64,000 nt of DNA from Artemia franciscana (Eukaryota; Arthropoda; Branchiopoda; Anostraca; Artemiidae): NCBI RefSeq assembly GCF_032884065.1, contig NC_088865.1, positions 42,975,152 through 43,039,151 of the forward strand, written 5' to 3'. Under the pieces are notes generated by a model. The model had not been told where the DNA came from, made no database searches, and saw nothing but the letters and a program-made list of their open reading frames with translations. The translations under genes were made by a program, and so were the position numbers. Position 1 is the stretch's first letter, and each line of letters opens with the position of its first letter. Below, in pieces: positions 26,649 through 37,600 of this stretch.

Positions 26649-26654
26649 AATAAA
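26649..26654 (+). promoter_or_regulatory. Candidate polyadenylation signal of gene A
   Basis: AATAAA about 400 bp after the gene A stop, in an AT-rich stretch. It is the first exact AATAAA I see downstream of the stop, but such hexamers are common at this base composition. Confidence 0.35.
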
Positions 26655-28000
26655 TATATAAATTGAACTAGGCTATAAAATATCAGAATATGGCTGAAAT
26701 AAACAAAAAAACTTAAATGAGCTCTCCAGTATAATCTAAATATACCATGGAGTAGAAGCACCATAAAGGTAATATCATTTTGTCTAATTGGAGTTCAAAT
26801 TTGTTGGAAAATAGAAAACTGCCTTAATATTTTGTCCTTATACATAGTTAAAGCTATCATTATATGGATTCTTGTACGCGCATTTTTACGAAATGTCATG
26901 AAGCAGCTATTCATTCCCTACTCCCCACTCTTGATGCCGACGCATAAATTTTTGCTCCCTATGCTTAAGAAAGACTCTTCAAACAATGGCAAGTGGAATA
27001 GGATAAAAGAAAATGTTTGAAAATACCCCAAAAATGGAAGAGCTTATTAGACTTATTTTTTGGACAGGTATTTCGGACGGATTTTCTGATTTTGAAACTT
27101 CCATTATACTCATAATACGTAAATAACTCATCATTTCAAAATTCTTTGAGATTTTTGGCTTGTAAATTTAATAGCAATTGTTGGCAGATTTTTTGCTTTG
27201 AAGATGGTTAACTTTATTCAATCTTTGACATTTACCTTTATTACCTTTATATCATTCTTTGACAAATAATCACTTCAATTCCAATTATGTGTAGCATCAT
27301 TATTTTTAAACTTCTTAAAAAATATTCGATATGAAGGCTAATACAGGTTTAAAAATAAGACAGTTATACCCCCCGTCTCAAAAAGCCTAAAATATTCAAT
27401 TTAAATTTTCAAATCTAACTACAGATAATGATTGCACATTGTCTTTCCAAGTCCCTGAACATCCCTAAAAAATCATTTTCCCTCCATGAATTCTATTCAC
27501 CATAAATGAATTTTTTTTCTTTTGACTCTATTTTGAAAAAATAAAAGTTTTTCCTCCAAAAACTCTGCTTCGAGATTTTTAAATGTTCCTAGGAAAAGAA
27601 AAGAAACCACAACTAATCACAACATAACTAACAACCTCCCCGCCTCCTAACACTCTTAAGATACATAAAAGTCTCTCCATCTATGACTAGGATCAACTCA
27701 AAAAAAATATTTTTTTTCAGCTTAGATGTTAAAGGATGGCTGTTGTTCACTCCCCCCCCCCCAAGAAAAAACTAAAAAAAAACTGAGAAATCCTAGTTTT
27801 CAGCTATGGATTTTAAAAATACTTTTATTTTTGATTTTTTTAGCTTTAAGGTGATATCAAAAAATTTTGTGACTCCAAAGGGAAAAATTAACCCCCACCC
27901 CTTATTTTCAGTTGAAACGACCGGTATGTCCCTTTTTTTTACATATCTATTAATGAATTTCTCTCCACGATTTTTCGAGTGCGTTATAAGTCTCCTTAGC
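26655..28000. other. Intergenic DNA between gene A and the repeat cluster
   Basis: AT-rich with C-runs near 27750; no gene recognised. Confidence 0.5.
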
Positions 28001-28029
28001 GACAAGACAGACACATATATTTATACTCT

Positions 28030-28275
28030 CCTCCTTCTCCCCCCTAAAAAAACAAAACAAACAAATTCGTTGAATTAACGTAAAACTCATTTTCCTTTTT
28101 TTCAGTTTTCAAATAATAACTATAATTCATCCTAGTTACAAGGCCAATACTCCTTCTCTCCCCCCCCCCCCCAAAAAAAACAATTCGTTGAATTAACGTA
28201 AAACTCATTTTCTTTTTTTTCAGTTTTCAAATAATAACTATAATTCGTCCTAGTTACAAGGCTAATACAGCTACT
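28030..28275 (+). repeat. Direct duplication, ~120 bp x 2
   Basis: AATTCGTTGAATTAACGTAA through TTTTCAAATAATAACTATAATTC and CCTAGTTACAAGGC occurs at about 28063 and 28182, separated by a long C-run. The two copies are nearly identical, so this is a young duplication. Confidence 0.85.
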
Positions 28276-28469
28276 TATCCTGCCCCTTTCCCTGCTACCT
28301 GTTCATCCTTTATTTCATGTTTATTCTTAAATAATGATTATACATCATTCGGTAAGAAGGCTGACATAGTTAAGCAAACCATCCATAAAACAAGTCAAAA
28401 TTTCTTATAATCTTTGCAGGGATCCTGCTAATACTACGCATACTATTTTTTATTGTTTTAAAAGTAGAG

Positions 28470-29885
28470 TTGTGAAAAAGTGTCAAACTTTTGCGTAAAG
28501 AGCGGGGCGTTAAGGAGGGGATGATCTCTTTCATAAACGGAATAATTGCTGTTTGTTTTAGTTATAATATCACTCCTTACTTTCAGTTAAAAACTGTTTT
28601 TTCGTTTAATTTCTGAACGTCTTTTAATTAATGAAGGTTTGGATTTTAGCTAACCGTACATGTTTAATTAAAATGAAATTTGTATATTAATTTTACTTTT
28701 TTGGCTAAATGGCTTTCTCAAAGTTTTGATTGGACGATTTGTGGAAATGAGGGGCGGGACGAGGGGCCTAGTTGCCCTTAATTTTTTTCGGCTACTTAAA
28801 AAGGCCATTAGAACTTTTGACTTTATTTACGAACGTTTTTATTTGTAATAATTATGCGTAACTTAAAATTAATTTACGTAACGGACTTCTGTATTCGTAT
28901 ATTTTTATTACGTATATAGGGAAGAGGGATGAAGAGGTTCGTGCCCTTGTCAATATCTCACTCTTTACACTAAAGTTTGAATTTTGTTCCAATTCTTTAA
29001 GAATGACTCGTGAACCACAAAGGCCGTTTAACTAGAATAAATAGTTCTATTGAAATTTCAAAAGAAAATTAAGATAAAGAGCGAGGTATTGAGGAGGGGA
29101 AGAACCCCTTCATATGCGTAATGATTTCTGTTTATTTTAAGTGTCAATTCTCTCACGTAGCCCCGACCTCCCCCCACCATAAAGAATACCCCCTGAAAAC
29201 GTCGGTATGCTTCTTCAATAACCAATACCATATGTAAACAAAGAGCAAACTTCATTACTTGAAGCCCTTCCCCCAGGGACTCTGGGCGATTATGTCGTCT
29301 CCAAAGGAATATTTACTGGATTTCGACGATTCTGAACAAAATGGCTATCTCAAAATTTTCATCCGATGACTTTGGAAAATCATGAGCGTGGGAGATGGCC
29401 TAGTTGCCTTTAATTTTTGGTCACTTAAAAAGAGCTCTAGAACTTTTAATTTCCGTTAGAATGAGCCCTCTCGCGACACTCTAGGACAACTGGGTTGATA
29501 CGATCACCCTTGGGGAAGAAAAAAAATCAAGCATCCATGATCTTTCTTCTGGCGAAAAATATAAAATTCCACATTTTTGCAGATAGGAACTAGAAACCTC
29601 TACAGTAGGGTTCTCTGATACACTTACTCTGATGGTGTGATTTTCATTAAGGTTATATGACTCTTAAGGACTGATTCCCCCTTTTTTTAAAATTAGGCAA
29701 ATTTTTTCTGGCTCAAAACTGTTGATGGGTAAGACTAGACTTGATGAAACTTAAATATTTAAAATCAGCATAAAAATTATATTCTTTTGATGTTTATATT
29801 GGTATCAAAATTCCGTTTTTTAGAGTTTCGATTACTATTGATCCGGCTCGCTCCTTACTACAGTTCGTTACCACGAACTGGCTTT
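28470..29885 (+). repeat. LIR-family right arm without left partner
   Basis: Starts inside a foldback arm (TTTGCGTAAAGAGCGGGGCG), passes through the usual spacer and second foldback, then GGGACTCTGGGCGAT, CACTTAAAAAGAGC, TCTTCTGGCGAAAAAT, TCTGATACACTTACTC and the terminal hairpin CAGTTCGTTACCACGAACTG at 29862-29881. Confidence 0.75.
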
Positions 29886-29904
29886 AATAAGGCTTATTTC
29901 AATA

Positions 29905-30330
29905 TTTTGGTACAATTGGCCTGATACGATCACTCCTGGAAAAAACAAAAAAAAAGCACGTAACACGCTAATTGCTATTCATGATCGTTCGTCTGAGAAA
30001 AAACACTAAATTCCATATTTTTGCAGATAGGAACTTAAAACCTCTACAGTAGAGTTCTCTGATATGCTGAAAATGATGGTGTAATTTTCATTAAGACTTC
30101 TTGACTCTTACGCGGTGTCCCCCCTTTACGAAAATCAGGGAAATTTTTTCAGACTCATAGCCTTTTATGGGTAACTTTAAGTTTAATGAATCTTAAAAAT
30201 TTTGAATCAGTATAATAGCCCGATTTTTTCTAAAATCCTGTTGATATGAAAATTTCGTTACTTAGAGTTTCGGTTATTATAGAACCTTGTCGCTCCCTAT
30301 TTATAGTCTGTTACTGCGAAATGTTTGATT
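29905..30330 (+). repeat. Second, partial LIR right end
   Basis: Repeats the last ~400 bp of the right arm (GATACGATCACTCCTGG, CTCTACAGTAGAGTTCTCTG, GTTACTGCGAAATGTTTGAT) directly after the previous one, with a strongly mutated terminal hairpin. Confidence 0.65.
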
Positions 30331-30774
30331 TTCAGACAATACTTAATTTCAAGTCTTAACAGTCTAAATTTTGTAAATAGAATGGAGGAAAAGTTTCTTT
30401 TGCTTTTGAGCATGTTTGGAGTTAAAAATAACATTTTTTTACTATTTCAACACTTAAGATTTTGCATTTTGAAGTCAACAAATTCTATATATATTTCTAC
30501 ACATATAAATGTATTCGGAAAAAAAAGGTAAAGGAAAAAAAGGTTCCAATAATCAATGAATTCGTAAAATATAACCAACAAAAGATAAATTGTGACCGTT
30601 ATTAGCTGAACACTGAAATTTGATATGCTTGCGTTGTGACACTTGCAATGGTCATTTGCAAATATTTCTTTAACTCATAATTTAAAGTGGCCCTTGCAAA
30701 GTTATTCCTACTTGAAATCTATAAATCCTTTATGACCAATTAAACGGTTTATGCTCTTCTAATTTATTAAACAA
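30331..30774. other. Spacer between LIR fragments
   Basis: AT-rich, no gene or named repeat. Confidence 0.4.
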
Positions 30775-33402
30775 AAAACTTAAATTTTTTTCCCAACTGA
30801 AAGTAAGGAGCAGCATTAAACCTTAATAGAAATTATTACGTATATGAGGGGGTTCACCTCCTCGTCAATACCTCGCTCTTTACGCTAAAGTTCAAATTTT
30901 ATTCCAATTCTTTAAGAATCGCCCCTGAATCGCAAAGGCCGTTTATAAATAAATATCTCGTTTCTAAGTGCTAAGAAAAACTTTAGCGTAAAGAGCGAGG
31001 TACTGACGAGGGGTTGAACCCCCAAATACATAACAACTTCTCTTCGTTTTAAGTTTTAATTTTGCTCCTTGCTTTCAGTTGAAAAAACTATTCTTTTTAA
31101 TTGTATTTCTTATCGTTTTTTACTAATGCTGGGAAATCCGGTGCCCTTTCATGGAAAATTCTACTCCCCCACGAAAAATTCATCCATGGAAAGATTTTAA
31201 AATGTAATCTGCTGCCCCGACACCCCCACTAGAAGAAACCCCCCTGAAAAAAATTTGTATTCTTCCCAGTAACCAATGCTATATGTAAACAATGGGGGAA
31301 GTTCATAACTTGCAGCCCTTTCCTGGGGACTGTGGGGGATTAAGTCGTGCTCAAAGACATAGCTATTATATTTTTTCGACTTTGTTGAACAAAATGGCTA
31401 TCTCAAAATTTTGATCCTGTGACGTTAGGAAAAATGAGCACGGGATGGCGCATAGTTGTCTTCCACTTTTTTTTGTCACTTAAAAACGGCGCTAGAACTT
31501 TTAATCTCCATTCGAATGAGTCCTCTTACAAAATTCTAGAACCACTGGTCTATAAAATCACTCCTTGGGAAAAAAAAACAACAAAAACAAATAAAGACGC
31601 ATCGGTGATCATTCTTCTGGCGGAAAATAAAAACTTCCACATTTTGCTGATAGGAGCTTGTAATCTCTACAGTACTTTATTAAATAAAAAAAACAAGTTT
31701 TTTCAACTGAAAGTAAGGAGTGACATCAAAACTTAAAACGCACAGAAATTACTTCGTATATGAAAGAGGCTGCTTCCTCATCAACACCCCGCTCTTTACG
31801 CTAAAGTTTGACTCTTTCTCTCAATTCTTCTTTCTAAAACAGTAAAAACTTTAGCGTAAAGAGCGGGGCGTTGATGAGGAAGCAGCCTCTTTCATATACG
31901 AAGTAATTTCTGTGCGTTTTAAGTTTTGATGCCACTCCTTACTTTCAGTTGAAAAAACTTGTTTTTTTTATTTAATTTCTGAACGTTTTTGAATCAATGC
32001 ATGTTTTGATTTTGGCTCTCCGCAGAGGAATAATCAAAACGAAATTTGCATATTTTTTTTTTTTTTTTGGTTCAATGGCTTTCTCATAATTTTGATCGAA
32101 TGATTTTGAGAAAAAAAGAGCGGGGGACGAAGCCTAGTTGCCCCCCGATTTTTTGGTTAATTAAAAAGGCAACTAGAACTTTTAATTTTTTACGAATCTT
32201 TTTATTGGTAAAAGATTTACGTAACTTATAAATTAGCTTACGTAAAGAACTTTTGTATTCTCATGTTTTTATTACATATATGAGGGGATTCGCCCCATCG
32301 TCAGTACCTCGCTCTTTACACTAAAGCTTAAATTTTATCCCAATTCATTAAAAATGACCCCCTGAATCACAAAAGCCGTAGAATAAGTAGTTGAAATTAC
32401 CGAAAATACTTTAGCGTAAAGAGCGAGGTATTAGAAGGAGGTGAGCCCCTCATATGGGTAATAATTTCTGTTTGTTTTAAGTTTTATTGCTGTTCCTTAC
32501 TTCCAGCTGAAAAAGCTTTTTCACTTTTATTTTTTAATTGTTTTTTTTTTAAATAATGCTAGTAAATCCTGCTCTCCCTTTATGGAAATTTTCTTCTCCC
32601 ATTACAAATTCTCGAAGGAAAGTTCCCCCAGCATATTCCCCTCTTCTCAACCCCTCCCCCAAACCAAAAAAATCCTCCTGAAAATGCCTGTATACTTCCC
32701 AATAACCATTACTATATGTAAGAACAGGTCAAAGTTTGTAACTTGTTGCCCCTCCCACGGGGACTGTGGGGGAGTAAGCCGTCCCCAAAGACATAGTTAT
32801 AAGGTTTTTCGACTATGCTGAATAAAATGGCTATCTCAGAATTTTGATCCGTTGACTTTGGGAAAATAATTAGCGTGGGAGGGGGCCTAGGTGCCCTCCA
32901 ATTTTTTTGGTCACTTAAAAAGGGCACTAGAACTTTTCATTTCCGTTAGAATGAGCCCTCTTGCAACATTCTAGGACAACTGGGTCGATACGATCACCCC
33001 TGGGGAAAAAAAAACAAAACAAAAAAACAAAAAAACAAATAAACACGCATCCGTGATCTGCCTTCTGGCAAAAAATGCAAAATTCCACATTTTTGTAGAT
33101 AGGAGCTCGAAACTTCTACAGTAGGGTTCTCTGATACGCTGAATCTGATGGTGTGATTTTTGTTAAGATTCTATGACTTTTAGGGGGCGTTTCCCCCTAT
33201 TTTCTAAAATAACGCAAATTTTCTCAGGCTCCTAACTTTTGATGGGTAAGACTAAACTTGATAAAACTTATATATTTAAAACCAGCATTAAAATGCGATT
33301 CTTTTGATGTAGCTATTGGTATCAAAATTCCATTTTTTAGAGTTTTGGTTACTATTGAGCCGGGTCGCTCCTTACTACAGTTCGTTACCACGAACTGTTT
33401 GA
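30775..33402 (+). repeat. LIR-family composite right arm with three foldback units
   Basis: Foldback units at about 30790-31095, 31682-31974 and 32280-32520 are separated by arm and spacer sequence and followed by a full right arm that ends in CAGTTCGTTACCACGAACTG at about 33379-33398. The segment 31105-31680 is an extra copy of the right-arm middle part, interrupted by the second foldback. Confidence 0.75.
31682..31974. repeat. Near-perfect foldback palindrome
   Basis: Arms of about 125 bp with very few differences (ATGAAAGAGGCTGCTTCCTC against GAGGAAGCAGCCTCTTTCAT; ATTACTTCGTATATG against CATATACGAAGTAAT) and a loop of about 40 bp. Confidence 0.88.
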
Positions 33403-33494
33403 AAATTGAATCAAGCCAATTGTATAAAGTGTTGTAGTCTTTGGTTGTAGAGTTTCGTATATGTCTCTCCCTGTGTGCGCTTCCCGCACACAGG

Positions 33495-33795
33495 AAGAGA
33501 GCGTATATTCAGCGTATCTCTGATACGCTGAATATGACAGTGTGATTTTTATTCAGATTATATGACTTTTAGGGGGTGTTTCTCTCTTTTTTCAAAAAAC
33601 AAACAAATTTTCTCAGGCCCGTAAATTTAATGGGTAAGACTAAACTTGACGAAGCTTATATATTTGAAATGACCATAAAATATAATTCTTATGATGTATC
33701 TATTGGTATCAAAATTCCGTTTTTTAGAGTTTTGATTTCTATTGAGCCGGCTCGCTCCTTACTAACAGTTCGTTACCACGAACTGTTTGATAGAG
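33495..33795 (+). repeat. LIR right-end fragment
   Basis: Last ~300 bp of the right arm (CTCTGATACGCTGAATATG to CAGTTCGTTACCACGAACTG at about 33768-33787), placed 100 bp after the preceding terminus. Confidence 0.72.
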
Positions 33796-33869
33796 TTAGT
33801 CAAGACTTAAAAGACCAGTCTTAAGATTACGATATCCACAAGCAAGACATTTTTGAGTTATTGTTGATA

Positions 33870-34090
33870 CAGTGGTGGATACAGGCCGGTGGGCCTCCCC
33901 CCTAGGATTTTTCTGGCGCCCTTATTTTTTTGCTTTTTGCTATTTTTTGCTATTTTGCTTTTTTCTGTTCTTCACTTTTTTAAATTAAATTTGTCTGTTT
34001 GGTCAACTATTTGTGCCCTTGGCATCCCCCCAAGATTTGGTTATCGGTGGCCTCGTGACATTGGTCCCGTCAAGATTTTTCTCTAGCTCT
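33870..34090. repeat. C-rich unclassified repeat-like block
   Basis: GTGGATACAGGCCGGTGGGCC, then TTTTTTGCTTTTTGC runs and CCCCCCAAGATTTGG. GTGGATACAGGCC resembles the end of the MITE-like element at 52.1 kb. No frame of interest. Confidence 0.3.
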
Positions 34091-34571
34091 ACTCCAGTGT
34101 TGATAGGCAAAAGCAAGATATAAATAGTGAATGCAGTCTATCAAAGAAATATTCATAGAAGCGACAGTACTAATTATCCTCGCCGTTTTTGTGTAACATC
34201 AATAATCCACGCTAACCCTTTAGAGTAAGTTACTCCTACGTTACTTAGAGATTGCAGGGCTCAATAACCCACCTTAATGGTTAGGTTACGCAAAGATCAA
34301 TCAGGATAAGCAACTTTGCAAGGACAAGCCGTAGATGCCCTTTTATAAGACTTCAAGGCGTCGTGAATCATTCCGTCCTTCTGAGATCCGAGTTTCACTG
34401 CGCTTATATTAACATTTCTTCAACTTTTCTGGTTGAAGCTAGGGCACTTGCCTTGAGCATTTGGCAACTCAGCAATATTTAAACCTAAGAAATAGATTTG
34501 TCTGGTTTTCTCTGTATCTACGCTGGACTAAGGTCAAATTTGTGTGTAAATTTTGAAGAGGTCATGATCTA
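34091..34571. other. Upstream region of gene B
   Basis: About 480 bp free of the main repeat families before the gene B ATG; likely to hold the promoter and 5' UTR. No convincing TATA box or initiator could be picked out. Confidence 0.4.
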
Positions 34572-34629
34572 ATGAAGCAAACATTTGTGACAATTTTTAT
34601 GTTTACAATTGGATTTTCCAACTTGAACC
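34572..34629 (+). CDS. Gene B exon 1 (signal peptide)
   Basis: ATG at 34572, 19 codons plus one base, donor GTAAGT at 34630. Lys2 followed by a Phe/Ile/Thr-rich core and a small-residue cleavage site (GFS) is a classic secretory leader. An upstream ATG nine bases earlier runs straight into a stop (ATG ATC TAA), so 34572 is the usable start. Confidence 0.72.
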
Positions 34630-37600
34630 GTAAGTAAAATCCTTGCTTTAAGTGTGATAGCTCCTACTTGGGTAGATTATATAAGAGGATGGGATAAGGC
34701 GACCTTCAAATATGTGGCTTTGGCAAGTAAAATTATTTACATCCTCTTCCTCTAAAGGTCTGGTAAGTGAGCTAAGATTCTACCTCATCAGATTTTAAAC
34801 CAAATAAATAGAGTAGAAATTAACAAATGAAATTAGTCAATAAAGATATATCTAAATTTGCCAAAATATAAATCCTGGTAGCTATATGCTACATTTTTGC
34901 TAATTCAAAACAACAAAACACACCAATCGTCAGTGTTAATTATTTTAAACACCAAGATTTTTCTCAGACGAAATCAAAAAGTGACCTTGAAACCTCAAAC
35001 GGTCAGAAATTGTTTCGTACATAAAGCGCTGTCTCCTTCTCAGGCCCTTTCACTTTGAGATGGTTTCAGAATACTTTAAAATACTATTTATTCTAGTTAA
35101 ATAGCCACAATTTTGATCAATTGCTCATAGAAAATTAGGCAAAAAGATCAAACTATAGCGCGAAGAAGGCTAGGTTGAGGAGGGGGCTGCTCACCTCATA
35201 TTTGGAACAATCTTTTTAGTATCATTTTAATGTTATTCTTACTTTCATGCGCAAAAGAAAACGTTTATTTTATTTTATTCATCTTCGTTTTTAACACCAT
35301 ACCAAGTCTAAACAAAAATTAAAGGACCCCCCCCCCCCCCAAGCACGACTCTTTAAACCAAAATTTAGCTTCAACATAACTAAATTTCAATATGACAAAA
35401 AAATAAAGAAAAGTAATTACTGCGTTAAACCAAAGACCAACAAACATAAAATAAAATTTCAAACATAAGGCGAAGAGATATCACCATCAAAAAATGAATG
35501 AGATCTAAAATGAATAGAAATTACAATGAATAATCAAGTCAAACTTAAATGAAGAGAACCAGGGTTACCAGAACCCAGGAACCAGGATACCCAAACAAGG
35601 ATTAAGACTAGCCCCCCTAATCTGTTTAAAGGGCAGAGCATTATTTGCACTCTAATAAAAGGCTCTTTATTTTGAGCACTATGTTTTTATCTGTCATAAG
35701 ATTAGCAAAAAAATCATATTATGAAACAAGATTGAATAAAACAACAAGTTTTTCAACCGAAAGTAAGGAGCAATATTAAAACTTAAAACGAAAAGGAATT
35801 ATTACGTATATGAGGGGAGTCATCCCCTCGTCAATACCTTGTTCTTTACGCTAAATTTCGAATTTGGTCTCAATTCTTCAAGAATGACTCTCAAATCACA
35901 AATCCGTTTAATTAGAATAAATAGCTCTTTTAAATGTACTAAATAAACTTTACCGTAAAGAGCGAATTATTGACGAAGGACGTCCCCCCTCATATACGTA
36001 ATAATTTATGTTCGTTTTAAGTTTTCATGCTGCTTGTTTCAGTTGAAAGACCTGTTTTCTTAATTTAATTTCTGATCGTCTTTTAAGTCTCAAAATTTTT
36101 TTAATCTCAAGGTTTCTTTCAAGTGGAAGTAAGGAGTAACAATACAACTTAAAAGGAACAGATATTATTTGAATACAAAGGGAGCTGTCCCTTTTATATA
36201 TCTCGCTCTTTATATTAAATTTTGAGTTTTTATCACAATTAACAAAGAAAGACTGCTCAAGAACAAAGCCGTTGAATTTGAATGAGCAGAGTTTTTTAAG
36301 AACTTCAAATTCTTAGCGCAAGGTATGGAATTTGAAGAAGGTACAGGAAATAATCTATTGATGCAAATTATTCACTACAGAATTACGTAGTCAAAATTGT
36401 GCTGACAAGCACTGTCTCCACAACCGCCCCTCAAAGTCTTTGTGAGATTTTCCGTGTTTTTTTTTTTTTTTACTTTCAGAGATTTTAGTAGACTAATTTT
36501 ATCTGAAGATAAAGGTGTAATTTTTGAGAAATTCCCAAAAGTTGGTTGAACCAACGTATAGTTGGTTCAACCAGCACATAATTGGTTTGTTGGTTGGTAT
36601 AGTTGGTTCACGTATAGCTGGATGGTTGAAGCAACGTATAGTTTTACTATCTGTCAATTTTTGCTGATACAGCCAATTATTCTTGTCAATATTACCACAT
36701 GAATTTTCAAACATTTACATCTCGCATGCTATTATGAAATCTTACTTGTTACGAAATATTTCTTTTTATGTAAACTGATGATGGCTATAATTTTCAACCA
36801 GATTCAGCAATCATGAATGATAAAGGGAAGTAACTTCAACTAATTACTAAAGGGAAATCAAACAGTTCGTGGTTACGAACTATAAGTAAGGAGCGACACG
36901 GCTTAATAGTAACAGAAACTCTAAAAAATGGAATTTTGATGGAAAGATATAGCAAAAGATTTAGCTTATTAGGCTGATTCTGACTATATAAGCTTTATCA
37001 AGTTTATTGTTAAACAACAAACACTAATGTACCAGCCTAATAAAATGTACCTGATTTTCCCAAAAGGAGGGAAAATACCCCTAAGAGCGGAAGAATCTTA
37101 ATGAAAATCAGAAAATCAGATTCAGCATATCAGAGAACCTTGTTTCATAGCTTTCAGCCTCCTATCAGCAGAAATGTGGAATTTTTCTATTTTTTGATGG
37201 ACAAATGATCACGGATGCGTGTTTATTTGTTGTTTTTTTTCCCCAGAGTGATCATATCGACCCAGTGGTCCTAGGATATTGGGAGATGGTTCCTTCAAAC
37301 AGAAATTAAAAGTTTTAGTGGCCTTTTTAATTGACCAAAAATATTGGAGGGCAACAAGCCCCTGCTCTTCTTTTTTACAAAATCGTCCAATCAAAATCTT
37401 GAGGCGGCCATTTTGTTCAACATAGTTGTAATTCACAATAACTATGCCTTTGGATGTTACATGACCCCCCACAGCCCCAGAGGAAAGGTCTTTAAGTTAT
37501 AAAGTTTGCCCATTGTTTACGCTTAGTATTTGTTATTGGGAAGTATGCCTGCGTTTTCAGGGGAGGGGGAATTTTCTTTTTAGGGTTTATCTAACAGAAA

